64,000 nucleotides of DNA from Polaribacter filamentus (GCF_002943715.1 NZ_MQUA01000013.1:1233001-1297000), one strand, 5' to 3'; positions 19,912-27,588 are shown, numbered from the stretch's first letter. Program-made: numbers and translations. Notes: generated by a model not told the origin, from the sequence alone.

Positions 19912-20831
19912 TACGAATTATCTCTTATGTAATCGTTTCGGTTTTCGGAATTATAATTTCTTTTGCACAAATAAAATCCGAAGAAATTACAATTAACAAT
20001 CAAGCAATTCAGCTTCCTGGAACTCTAACGTATTCTCAGGAAAAAGTGCCTTTAATTATTTGGGTTCATGGTTCTGGCCCAGTAGATAGAAACGGAAATC
20101 AACCAGCACAAAATGTAAACGCAAACTATATTAAACAGTTTAGAGATGCTGTAAATAAAGAAAATATTGCTTTTTTTAGTTTTGATAAAAGAACTGCTAC
20201 TAAAAATAATAGTGCGTATTTAAAAGATACAAAATTTACTGATTTTGCTTTAGATATTGATTTAATTGTAAATCATTTTAAAAAAGACAACCGTTTTACA
20301 AAAATTACTTTAGTTGGTCATAGCCAGGGTTCTTTAATTGCTATGTTAGCTTCAAAAAATATTGATAAATATATTTCTCTTGCAGGTGCAGGAGAAACGA
20401 TTGATAAAACAATTGTTAAACAAATTAGTAAAAATAATCTTACTTTAGGAGAAGCTGCTCAAAAACAATTTGACACTTTAAAAGCAAAAGGAAAAATTGA
20501 AACCGTAAATCCGTTTTTGATGAATATTTTTGCAAAACAAAATCAAGAATTTTTACACGAATGGATGCAAATAAATCCTACAGAAGAAATTAAAAAAATT
20601 ACGATTCCTACTTTAATTATAAATGGAGATAAAGATTTACAAGTTAAAATTGAAGATGCAGAAAACTTGAAAAATGCAAAACCAAATGCAGAATTGGTAA
20701 TCATTAAAAATATGAATCATGTTTTAAAAAACATAGAAAAAGAGGAAGACAATATGACTTCTTATTTTTCTCCTGATTTTCCTATATCAGAAAAACTAAT
20801 AAAAACCATTGTTGAATTTGTAAAGAAATAA
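19908..20831 (+). CDS. Exported alpha/beta hydrolase
   Basis: A 307-residue protein with a signal peptide (to about residue 20) and an alpha/beta hydrolase fold of the serine aminopeptidase S33/DLH type. Oxyanion-hole segment VHGSGPVDRNGN, nucleophile elbow GHSQGS, acid in INGDKDLQV and His in MNHVLKN form the expected triad order. The physiological ester or peptide substrate is unknown. The start overlaps the upstream stop (ATGA). Confidence 0.88.
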   Translation: MIRIISYVIVSVFGIIISFAQIKSEEITINNQAIQLPGTLTYSQEKVPLIIWVHGSGPVDRNGNQPAQNVNANYIKQFRDAVNKENIAFFSFDKRTATKNNSAYLKDTKFTDFALDIDLIVNHFKKDNRFTKITLVGHSQGSLIAMLASKNIDKYISLAGAGETIDKTIVKQISKNNLTLGEAAQKQFDTLKAKGKIETVNPFLMNIFAKQNQEFLHEWMQINPTEEIKKITIPTLIINGDKDLQVKIEDAENLKNAKPNAELVIIKNMNHVLKNIEKEEDNMTSYFSPDFPISEKLIKTIVEFVKK

Positions 20832-20832
20832 C

Positions 20833-20997
20833 ATGGCAAAGAAAAAAGCTTTTGCATTGCGCATAAATGAAGATATGATGAAAGCCATTGAAAAATGGGC
20901 TGCAGATGAGTTTCGTTCTACAAACGGACAAATAGAATGGATGCTAATGCAAGCGCTTAAAGACGAAAAAAGAGAACCTAAAAAGAAAGAAGAATAG
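20833..20997 (+). CDS. Arc-like ribbon-helix-helix DNA-binding protein
   Basis: A 54-residue protein: a basic start (MAKKKAF), a beta strand (FALRI) and two helices (EDMMKAIEKWAADEFRSTNGQIEWMLMQAL). The spacing matches Arc/MetJ-type ribbon-helix-helix repressors, which bind DNA as dimers. It begins two bases after the hydrolase stop and is followed by a strong terminator, so it ends this operon and may regulate it. Confidence 0.8.
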   Translation: MAKKKAFALRINEDMMKAIEKWAADEFRSTNGQIEWMLMQALKDEKREPKKKEE

Positions 20998-21019
20998 GTT
21001 TTAACACTCTATGTACATA

Positions 21020-21060
21020 AAAAAAGGTGCTGACTTTACGATAAAGTCAGCACCTTTTTT
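21020..21060 (+). terminator. Strong intrinsic terminator
   Basis: A 19-bp perfect stem (AAAAAAGGTGCTGACTTTA and its complement) with a CGA loop and trailing T-run, ending the SPFH operon. Confidence 0.9.
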
Positions 21061-21108
21061 ATTTTAAATTACATCTATTATTAAATAGTTAGAAACAACT
21101 CATCCTTC

Positions 21109-21129
21109 TTGTTTCTTGTTTCTTGTTTC
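21109..21129. repeat. Three tandem TTGTTTC heptamers
   Basis: Perfect three-copy heptamer in the spacer between the SPFH operon terminator and the end of the DHH phosphoesterase gene. Confidence 0.8.
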
Positions 21130-21188
21130 TTAAACCGAAGCAGTCTTTAGTTTTTTATTAGATATTAATGATTTTTTAAATACAATTC

Positions 21189-22193
21189 TTATCCTTTTGG
21201 AAAATACTCAGGAATCAATACTTTTAATTTTTCTAAAGTTTCACTAACTGATAAATCACTCATTCCGCCAGAAGCATTTGCATGACCTCCCCCATTAAAA
21301 TGTTCTTTTGCTAAAACATTTACCGCATTTTCTGCACCTTTAGAACGGAAAGAAATTTTCATAATTCCGTTTCTTTCTGTAAATACAATCGCAGCTTTCA
21401 TTCCTTTTATTGATAAAACCAAGTTTGCTAAACTATCTGTATCTCCTTTCTTATACTGATATTTTGCTAATTCTTCTTTTGATAAAGAAATAATAGCCAC
21501 ATTATAATCGTATAAAATTTCTAATTTTTCGCTCATTGCATACCCTTGCAAACGCAAACGAGTTTCTGTATTAGTATCGCTTAATTTTTCGTGAATTAAA
21601 TGATGTTCTACTCCAGCTGCTAAAATTTTAGCCAAAACCTCGTGCGTTCTTGGTTTTACAGAATTGAATCTAAAACTCCCTGTATCTGTTAAAATCCCTA
21701 AATACAAAGGCGTTCCTATTTTTTCATCTAACAAATCTAAATGTCCAGATTGCTCTATTAAATCTACAATTAATTGTGATGTTGATGAGGCTGATGTTTC
21801 AGAAACCGTTATTGTAGAAAATTCCTCAGGATTTAAATGGTGATCTATCATTATTTTTTTACAAGTTGCTTCTTCTAACAAAACTTGCATTTCTGGCCCT
21901 ACTCTATTGGTTGCATTGTAATCTAAACAGAAAATTAAATCTGCTTTTTGGATTTGTAAGGTAACTTCTCCAGGATTTTCATCCATTAAAATAATTGACG
22001 AAGTATCTAACCAACCTAAAAAATCAGGAGCTTTGTCTGGATGACAAACAACCGCTTTTTTACCTAACTTTTCTATAAAATAAAGCAAGCCTAAAGATGA
22101 ACCAATTGAATCTCCGTCTGCAGATTTGTGTGCTGTAATAACGATATGAGAAGCAGCTTGAATTTCTGCTTCAATTTGTTTATAAATATTCAT
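21189..22193 (-). CDS. nrnA: DHH/DHHA1 phosphoesterase (NrnA-like nano-RNase / pAp phosphatase)
   Basis: A 334-residue enzyme of the bifunctional oligoribonuclease/3'-phosphoadenosine-5'-phosphate phosphatase family. The DHH domain shows AHKSADGDSIGSS (His22, Asp26, Asp28), DYNA and the DHH motif in MIDHHLNPE; the DHHA1 domain carries the glycine-rich FNGGGHANASGG substrate loop. It finishes degradation of 2-5-mer RNA and recycles pAp. Full length; start ATG 22191-22193. An inverted repeat CAATTGC...GCAATTG at 22207-22230 lies in its 5' region. Confidence 0.9.
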   Translation of the reverse strand: MNIYKQIEAEIQAASHIVITAHKSADGDSIGSSLGLLYFIEKLGKKAVVCHPDKAPDFLGWLDTSSIILMDENPGEVTLQIQKADLIFCLDYNATNRVGPEMQVLLEEATCKKIMIDHHLNPEEFSTITVSETSASSTSQLIVDLIEQSGHLDLLDEKIGTPLYLGILTDTGSFRFNSVKPRTHEVLAKILAAGVEHHLIHEKLSDTNTETRLRLQGYAMSEKLEILYDYNVAIISLSKEELAKYQYKKGDTDSLANLVLSIKGMKAAIVFTERNGIMKISFRSKGAENAVNVLAKEHFNGGGHANASGGMSDLSVSETLEKLKVLIPEYFPKG

Positions 22194-22430
22194 GTAGTGT
22201 GTTTTTCAATTGCAAATACGTTAGCAATTGTATCTTTTTAAGAAAGTGCGAAGTTAGGTTAATTATTGAGGTGAAGAAGGAAGTAATTAGAGTTTAACGG
22301 ATTTTAAATTATTAGAAGATTGTTGGGAACTATTTTAAAAACTTATTGCTTTTACTGATATAGTGAGCAGGCATTGTCTTCTTTTATCCCCAAAATTGAA
22401 AAACAAACTAGAATATAAAAATTGATTGCG

Positions 22431-23165
22431 TCAATCAATCCAATTCTTAAAATACTTAACACGCTCTCTACTTACAATTATTTCGGTTTCGGTATAAGAA
22501 TGTAACACTAATTTTAAACGAGAATTAGAATAGGCAATGATGTCTTTTATTGCATTTATATGCACAATAAAAGTACGGTTCACTCTAAAAAAATGTTCTG
22601 GATTTAATTGATCATGCCAATATTCTAAAGAATTATCTATGAGGTAATTTCTGTTTTCTTTGGTATGAATATACGTAGATTTGTGCTCACTATAGAAACA
22701 TTCAATTTCGTCTATATGAATGATTTTTATATGCTGTCCGATTTTAATGGTCAGTCTTTTTTTGAATTTACAATCCACAGGATTCACCAATAATTTACGA
22801 ATATCAGTTTGTTTTGGCTGATGTTCTTTAAACTTATCTACCGCAACTTTAAGTTCATCTTCATCTAAAGGTTTTAGTAAATAATCGATACTATTTAGTT
22901 TAAAAGCTTTTAGCGCATATTCATCATAAGCCGTTGTAAAAATAACGGCAGATTTTACTTCAATTTCTTCAAAAATATCAAAAGACAATCCATCAGAAAG
23001 CTGAATGTCTAAAAATATTAAATCTGGATGTTCGTTGTTCTGTAACCAGTTTAAAGATTCTTCTACAGAATGCAACATTGTTTTAGCTTCTATCCCGAGC
23101 GCTAGTAACATTCTGTTAAGCCTTCTTGCTGCCGGTTTTTCGTCTTCTATAATAATTACAGTCAT
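22431..23165 (-). CDS. LytTR response regulator
   Basis: A 244-residue two-component regulator: receiver domain (residues 1-120, acidic pocket Glu7/Asp8, phospho-acceptor Asp53 in LIFLDIQLSDG, Lys in LLKPLDEDEL) and a C-terminal LytTR DNA-binding domain (HIKIIHIDEIECFYSEHKSTYIHT to FFRVNRTFIVHINAI). It is the last gene of the kinase/2TM operon and begins one base after the frame-restored end of the preceding 2TM gene, so its partner is almost certainly the LytS-like kinase at 24776-26101. Confidence 0.93.
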   Translation of the reverse strand: MTVIIIEDEKPAARRLNRMLLALGIEAKTMLHSVEESLNWLQNNEHPDLIFLDIQLSDGLSFDIFEEIEVKSAVIFTTAYDEYALKAFKLNSIDYLLKPLDEDELKVAVDKFKEHQPKQTDIRKLLVNPVDCKFKKRLTIKIGQHIKIIHIDEIECFYSEHKSTYIHTKENRNYLIDNSLEYWHDQLNPEHFFRVNRTFIVHINAIKDIIAYSNSRLKLVLHSYTETEIIVSRERVKYFKNWID

Positions 23166-23166
23166 C

Positions 23167-23486
23167 CTAATTTAAATCCTTTTTATTCATATACTCTTTA
23201 ACCTTTCTCTCTTCCCAATCTTTATTAAATAAGTTTGGAAAACCAAATACTTTTGCCGCATGAAATACTAAAAAGACGCCCACCAAAAGAAAAAATTATA
23301 GTTATCGATGTCTGTAAATGCTTCTAAAAAAGAATCTCCGTGTGAAATGTCGCTATATATTCTTCTCCCTATAAATAAAAAATTAATCAGTAGATAAAAA
23401 GCTAAATGTTTGTAAAACTTTTTAATTTCAGTGAATCTCTTTTGAGCTCTTGCGTATTTTTCTGATTGCGTGTTCTGTTCCATCAT
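23167..23486 (-). pseudogene. 2TM-domain protein, fifth stand-alone unit, -1 frame break
   Basis: A small membrane protein of the 2TM family (two helices between a basic N-terminal KYARAQKRFTEIKKFYKHLA motif and a C-terminal NWEERKVKEYMN-type motif). The open frame stops at 23268 after FFWWASF, but the conserved tail (VFHAAKVFGFPNLFN, then DWEERKVKEYMNKKD) follows in the -1 frame down to TAG 23167. One base is missing either in CCC 23279-23281 (Trp-Gly codons, TGG GG) or in the five-A run 23270-23274. Function of 2TM domains is unknown. Confidence 0.75.
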
Positions 23487-23487
23487 T

Positions 23488-23805
23488 TTAATCCTTTCTA
23501 TTCATAAATTCAGCTACTTTGTTCTTTTCCCATTTGTCTATAAGGTTAACCTTAAAAACAAAAAGACCATGAATAGCGACACCAATAAACCACAATAATG
23601 TATTTATCCAAATATTTACTTTTACCCATTCTAAAGTATTTCCATTATCAATATAGCTTTCAAAAAAACCAATTATAGCATTAGAAAATAATAAAATAGG
23701 TGCCATTATAATTACAAATATTTGTAAATGATTGTAAAAATCTCTAATTCTTTTTACTCTTTTTTCTGCTTGTTTATAGGTGCTCTTTTTAATAGTAGAT
23801 TCCAT
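23488..23805 (-). CDS. 2TM-domain membrane protein, fourth unit
   Basis: A 105-residue intact member of the tandem 2TM array: basic N-terminal TYKQAEKRVKRIRDFYNHLQ, two membrane helices (about residues 28-50 and 65-88) and the C-terminal VNLIDKWEKNKVAEFMNRKD motif. Its ends lie 1 and 5 bases from its neighbours. The Trp-Gly pair of the other units is replaced (NTLLWFIGVAIHG). Likely forms complexes with the fused kinase, by inference from context only. Confidence 0.85.
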   Translation of the reverse strand: MESTIKKSTYKQAEKRVKRIRDFYNHLQIFVIIMAPILLFSNAIIGFFESYIDNGNTLEWVKVNIWINTLLWFIGVAIHGLFVFKVNLIDKWEKNKVAEFMNRKD

Positions 23806-23810
23806 ATAAA

Positions 23811-24128
23811 TTATCTTTTATTATTCATGTATTCTTTTATTTTACGCTCTTCCCAGTTTTTTCCCATAAAAAAAGGAAATCCAAAAACTTTTAGTGTGTG
23901 AAAGACCAAACCGATTCCCCACATAATCCAAACTCCATAAATACCAAGATCAGAAAATATTTCTATAAAGGATTTATCTTCAGAAATTCCGTCTACAACT
24001 TGAGCACCGCTTAAAAATAGATTTATAACAATATAAACAGCTAAATGCCAATAATATCCTTTTAATTCTTCTACTCTTTTTTTAGCTCTAATGTACTTTT
24101 GTTCTTGTAAATAATTGTCTGGTTTCAT
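23811..24128 (-). CDS. 2TM-domain membrane protein, third unit
   Basis: A 105-residue intact 2TM protein: YIRAKKRVEELKGYYWHLAVY, two helices and the conserved end MWGIGLVFHTLKVFGFP followed by NWEERKIKEYMNNKR. It is the best template for judging the frame breaks in its paralogues, because its TGG GGA (Trp-Gly) codons are intact. Packed between neighbours with only a few bases of spacing. Confidence 0.87.
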   Translation of the reverse strand: MKPDNYLQEQKYIRAKKRVEELKGYYWHLAVYIVINLFLSGAQVVDGISEDKSFIEIFSDLGIYGVWIMWGIGLVFHTLKVFGFPFFMGKNWEERKIKEYMNNKR

Positions 24129-24130
24129 TA

Positions 24131-24447
24131 TTAAAATTTAGTGTTGTCCATATATTTTTCTAGCTGCTTCCGCTCCCAATTTTTACCAAAGAATACGGTA
24201 GATCCAAAAACCCCTAACCAGTGAAAAAACATTCCTATTCCCAGAAAACCAAAGTAGAATATACTCCAAAATGAGAAAAAGCATCTTCAAAACTATAACC
24301 ACTTTTCATTAATCCAAATATGATAATTCCACTTATAAAAATGTTTACTAAAATGTAAACAAATAGGTGAATATAAAATCCTTTAATTGCTTTCACTCTC
24401 TTTTTAGCCCTTATAAAACTATCTTTTTGTCTAAACATATTATCCAT
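24131..24447 (-). pseudogene. 2TM-domain protein, second stand-alone unit, -1 frame break
   Basis: The frame from ATG 24447 encodes SFIRAKKRVKAIKGFYIHLFVY and the first helix, then stops at 24235 after STLVFWE. The rest of the family pattern (GIGMFFHWLGVFGSTVFFG, then NWERKQLEKYM) continues in the -1 frame to TAA 24131, two bases before the next start. One G is missing in TGGGGA, seen as CCC at 24240-24242, the same Trp-Gly site that may be broken in the unit at 23167. Confidence 0.78.
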
Positions 24448-24452
24448 AATTA

Positions 24453-24748
24453 TTATATTTCTTTAGGTTGTTCTTCCATTATTTTTTAATCTTTCTGTCT
24501 TCCCAGTTTTTACCGAAACCTAATAAATTAAATCCAAAAACAGATAACCAATGAACTATAACACCGATTCCCCACCCAAGTAAAGAAAACCAAAACCAAT
24601 GAAAATGTGGTTCAAATTTTAGATTTGCAAAAATGATAATTGGTATCACAAAACAGTAAATAGTTAGATGTGTGTAAAACCCCTTTATTTTTTCTACTCG
24701 CTTTTTTGCTAGTACGTATTTTTGCGCTGTTGTAAATTCTTGTTCCAT
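24453..24748 (-). CDS. 2TM-domain membrane protein, first stand-alone unit, frame break near the end
   Basis: An 89-residue open frame (to 24479) holds the whole 2TM core: KYVLAKKRVEKIKGFYTHLTIY, two helices, GWGIGVIVHWLSVFGFNLLGFG and NWEDRKIKK. It ends early by comparison with its paralogues; adding one base to the six-T run at 24482-24487 restores a tail IMEEQPKEI and a stop at 24453, a few bases before the next gene. The core is intact, so the protein may still work. Confidence 0.8.
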
Positions 24749-24775
24749 ATTATTTCTAGTTTTTATCCTCTTTCA

Positions 24776-26101
24776 TTATTTCTTTAATCTTTCTATCTTC
24801 CCAGTTTTTCCCAGGAAAATATTATAATTATTTACTTCTAAGAAATGAAAAGCCAACCCCATTCCCCATCCAAATATTGGAAACCAAAACCAATAAAAAC
24901 CAGGTGAAAACCTTAAATTGATGAAAATTAAAAACGGAATTACGATACAATAAGAGGCCAAGTTTTGATAAAATTCTTTTAATTTCTCTACCTTTTCTAC
25001 TGCTCTTACATATTTACTGTTCTCTAAATCGTCTGTATACATCATATTATTCATTTTATATAAGAGAGGTAAACTCACCTTAAATGTTTTGTTATTGTTT
25101 GCTATTTTAACACCTTTATCTGTAATTAACCCATACCTATCAGCAATATTTTGCAAACCAACCTTGGTGCTTTTCCCGATTGCTTCTTTCGGGTTAATGG
25201 TGTTTTCTATGATTAAATAATTACCTTCTTCATAGATATTTATCGTTAATGGTTTCGAAGACGAAACGACGTTGTGCTTTACTGCATTCTCTAACAAAAG
25301 CTGTAAAGAAAGTGGTACAATTTTTAATGCATCATTGCTGATTGAATCTGGAATATTAAATTTAACAGCATCTTCAAAACGCATTCCCAACAACTCCATA
25401 TAGGTTTTTGCAAACTTTAACTCTTCTTCAATTGGCACTAAATCTTTATTTCTTTGTTCTAAAACATATCTGTAAACTTTAGATAATTTTGTTGTAAATC
25501 TTTCTGCTTGCAAAGGATTCTCACCAATTAAACTCGTTAATACATTTAAGCTATTAAATAGAAAATGCGGATCTAATTGATTCTTTAAAGATTCAAACTT
25601 TGCTGTTTCTGTTTTGGCTACAATTTCTTGTTTTGTACTTTCTTGTTTTACAGAATTCTTCCATTGCATCATAAATCCTCTTGCATGTAAAAATGCAGAG
25701 ACTCCAAAAGAGAGAATGATATAAAAAATGTGTTGCCAAAGATATGCTCCTGTAAAAAAACGATCTATATTATGACCAGAAATTACAATAAAATTCACAT
25801 AATCTATAAGTAAAACAGCAGGAACTGTATATAAGACTGTGGTGACAATACCTGCCCAAATCCTAGTGTTCGTATGCTCGATCCAATCCCATTTATTACT
25901 TAAAGAATCATTAATAATGCCCTGTATAAACCCTAATCCAAAAGAATACATTGCAGATATTAAGAGCGTATAACCAATAGCTTTTAAAGAAAAATTTTGA
26001 TTAATTAATGTGAATAATAACGCAAAGATGAGCGTAATTTTTAGACTAACGATTACTCCTTCTTTAAACTGTCTTTTGGCTACACTGCTATTAGAATTCA
26101 T
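24776..26101 (-). CDS. LytS-like sensor histidine kinase fused to a C-terminal 2TM domain
   Basis: About 441 residues from ATG 26101. Four N-terminal membrane helices (to about residue 145), then the His_kinase (LytS/YehU) domain with the phospho-acceptor His in LKNQLDPHFLFNSLNVLTSL, the LLLENAVKHNV N-box and a short ATP-binding region (GKSTKVGLQNIADRYGL), then a 2TM domain (SKYVRAVEKVEKLKEFYQNLASY, two helices, FGWGMGLAFHFLEV). The last residues are out of frame: one base missing at 24805-24812 would restore NWEDRKIKEIMKEDKN and a stop at 24756. The cognate regulator is the LytTR gene at the end of the operon. Confidence 0.85.
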   Translation of the reverse strand: MNSNSSVAKRQFKEGVIVSLKITLIFALLFTLINQNFSLKAIGYTLLISAMYSFGLGFIQGIINDSLSNKWDWIEHTNTRIWAGIVTTVLYTVPAVLLIDYVNFIVISGHNIDRFFTGAYLWQHIFYIILSFGVSAFLHARGFMMQWKNSVKQESTKQEIVAKTETAKFESLKNQLDPHFLFNSLNVLTSLIGENPLQAERFTTKLSKVYRYVLEQRNKDLVPIEEELKFAKTYMELLGMRFEDAVKFNIPDSISNDALKIVPLSLQLLLENAVKHNVVSSSKPLTINIYEEGNYLIIENTINPKEAIGKSTKVGLQNIADRYGLITDKGVKIANNNKTFKVSLPLLYKMNNMMYTDDLENSKYVRAVEKVEKLKEFYQNLASYCIVIPFLIFINLRFSPGFYWFWFPIFGWGMGLAFHFLEVNNYNIFLGKTGKIERLKK

Positions 26102-26119
26102 ATTCAATATTATTTTTTA

Positions 26120-26536
26120 CTAAAATTTAATCTCTAAAGATACATTTATATTGGTAACCACAAATTTTGCATCTTCATATTTTGGTGGTCCAAAGTTCAT
26201 CACATTATTAGAAGCTCCGTAACTTTCTAAGGGCATACCATTTGGAGCAAAATCCATTTTATTATTCTCATTTTTATCATGAAAACAAATAATTGAATAT
26301 TCACCACTTGGAATATCCGTAAAAATTACTACACTTTTTCCCTCTTTAATTTCTGATGAAACGGCTTGTAAAGGCTTCATTCTAAAGTTCTCTTTATCAT
26401 ATAAAGCAAAACTTACTTTTCCCACATCCGAGGTTGCATTTACAACTGTTGCGGTAATACTTACATTTTCTTGTGCAGTTATTGTGTGAGAAATAAATAA
26501 AACTGCTGTTACTAAACTTGCTACTAAAAATTTCAT
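26120..26536 (-). CDS. DUF2141 secreted protein
   Basis: A 138-residue protein with a signal peptide (to about residue 21, ending TITAQ) and a DUF2141 beta-sandwich: VGKVSFALYDKENF, then PSGEYSIICFHDKNENNKMDF, with the DxNxNxxMD calcium-binding-like loop, and MPLESYGASNNVMNFGPP. Function unknown; common in Bacteroidota near kinases or receptors. First gene of the kinase/2TM operon, 18 bases before the kinase start. Confidence 0.88.
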   Translation of the reverse strand: MKFLVASLVTAVLFISHTITAQENVSITATVVNATSDVGKVSFALYDKENFRMKPLQAVSSEIKEGKSVVIFTDIPSGEYSIICFHDKNENNKMDFAPNGMPLESYGASNNVMNFGPPKYEDAKFVVTNINVSLEIKF

Positions 26537-26610
26537 GTTGTTTATTTTTTATGATTAATTATAGTACAAATTTGCAACAGAACTACAAATTTTAAAAGTA
26601 AAGAATACCG

Positions 26611-26723
26611 AATTGTAATTTTTAAAGGATGAATTGTAATTTGTAATAATAATAATAATAATAATACTTGAAACATTTTTTTTGAGTTATAAATGTTGTT
26701 TAATTCACAATAAATTGTAATTT
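26611..26723. promoter_or_regulatory. Three AATTGTAATTT copies, candidate operators
   Basis: The 11-base sequence AATTGTAATTT occurs at 26611, 26632 and 26713. The third copy overlaps the predicted -7 box of the arginine promoter. AATTgTAATT is close to an inverted repeat, so a dimeric regulator such as ArgR is possible but unproven. Confidence 0.4.
26644..26666. repeat. TAA trinucleotide microsatellite
   Basis: Seven perfect TAA units plus TA, in the spacer between the divergent DUF2141 gene and the arginine operon promoter. Such tracts can vary in length and alter promoter spacing. Confidence 0.9.
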
Positions 26724-26725
26724 CG
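26696..26725 (+). promoter_or_regulatory. Predicted promoter of the arginine operon
   Basis: TTG at 26696, 19-base spacer and TAATTTCG at 26718, close to the flavobacterial TTG/TAnnTTTG consensus. Transcription would begin near 26732, giving a leader of about 270 bases. Confidence 0.5.
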
Positions 26726-26736
26726 CGGCTTGTATT

Positions 26737-26928
26737 AACGAAAGGGGCTTTCGCCGACGATTTAGAGTTAATAGTTAAGGTAGTTATTCAGTGAAAACAG
26801 AAAACAACATATCTCTTATCTCTCTTGTTTTAGTAGAACAAACTAAAACAGTCGCTGTGCATTTTCCTATAATGCGTCCCTAAGGGGCTATTCAATTTTA
26901 GAAAGTAATTCACTTTCAATCTTTCGTT
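26737..26928 (+). promoter_or_regulatory. Structured leader of the arginine operon
   Basis: The leader holds AACGAAAG (26737) which can pair with CTTTCG 4 bases later (26748) or with CTTTCGTT at 26921; a GAAAGT/ACTTTC hairpin at 26901-26917; and two AGGGGCT copies, one in the first hairpin and one directly after the leader ORF stop (26883). Mutually exclusive pairing suggests an attenuator-like switch. No known riboswitch was recognised. Confidence 0.45.
26791..26883 (+). CDS. Candidate 30-residue leader peptide ending Met-Arg-Pro-stop
   Basis: A GTG-started 31-codon frame lying wholly in the arginine leader. The peptide begins MKTENNISLISLVLVEQTKT and ends VAVHFPIMRP, with the stop directly followed by the second AGGGGCT copy. 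It has no run of arginine codons, so it is not a classical attenuation peptide, but its Arg-Pro-stop end is the same as that of the E. coli arrest peptide TnaC. Translation is unproven. Confidence 0.45.
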   Translation: MKTENNISLISLVLVEQTKTVAVHFPIMRP

Positions 26929-27003
26929 TTTATAAAAATAAATGTTATTAATTTCTATTTTTTAGATAGAATAAAACTGTGTCTTTTAAAGACATAAAAT
27001 AAA

Positions 27004-27570
27004 ATGGATATATTATTGAATACAGATTTTTTAATTGTTGTAGAAAAGGCAGAAATGTATTGTGCGCAAGAGGGAATAGAAATAGAACTTGTCTACAAAT
27101 TGCCAGAAAAAAAATTAGAAATTATTTCTGAAAGATCTAAAGAACTGCCTACTTTATTTTATGTAAGTTTAGATTTATTAAGAAAACGTATAGAAAATGG
27201 TTGTTTTATATTGATAAAAGACAATATAATTTATGGGCATATTTTTGCACATGAGCATCTTGTTAGAGGATATTCTGTTTTTGAACGCTCTTGTCTATGG
27301 GTAAATCGTGATTTTAGAAATTACAATCTCGGGTTGTTATTAATGAGCAGAATGACAGAGTTATTTACAGAAAGTTTTATGATTTCTATTGCACAAACTC
27401 CAAAAGTGCATCATTATAACCAATTGTTAGGTATGACACATATTACCCTGGCTCAAATGTCTAAAGTATTAGTTGAAGAACTAGAAAAATTAGGCAAATT
27501 AAGAGACGAGTTAAGTTACAAGTATTTTGTAAACCCGTGTTTTGAGGCTGAAATAAGAAAATTGAAATAA
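27004..27570 (+). CDS. GNAT N-acetyltransferase, likely N-acetylglutamate synthase
   Basis: A 188-residue GNAT-fold protein; the central part (IYGHIFAHEHLVRGYSVFE, LWVNRDFRNYNLGLLLMSRM) gives the strand-4/helix-3 acetyl-CoA region, though the RxxGxG loop is degenerate. It is the first gene of the arginine operon, 18 bases before argG. The operon encodes an acylated pathway with a deacylase but has no argJ or classical argA, so this enzyme is the natural candidate to acetylate glutamate. That role is inference from position. Confidence 0.7.
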   Translation: MDILLNTDFLIVVEKAEMYCAQEGIEIELVYKLPEKKLEIISERSKELPTLFYVSLDLLRKRIENGCFILIKDNIIYGHIFAHEHLVRGYSVFERSCLWVNRDFRNYNLGLLLMSRMTELFTESFMISIAQTPKVHHYNQLLGMTHITLAQMSKVLVEELEKLGKLRDELSYKYFVNPCFEAEIRKLK

Positions 27571-27588
27571 ATAATTTGCATAAATAAA

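Noticed and set aside
26644..26666. CRISPR or VNTR array
   Set aside because: Only a short TAA microsatellite; no repeat-spacer pattern anywhere in the window.
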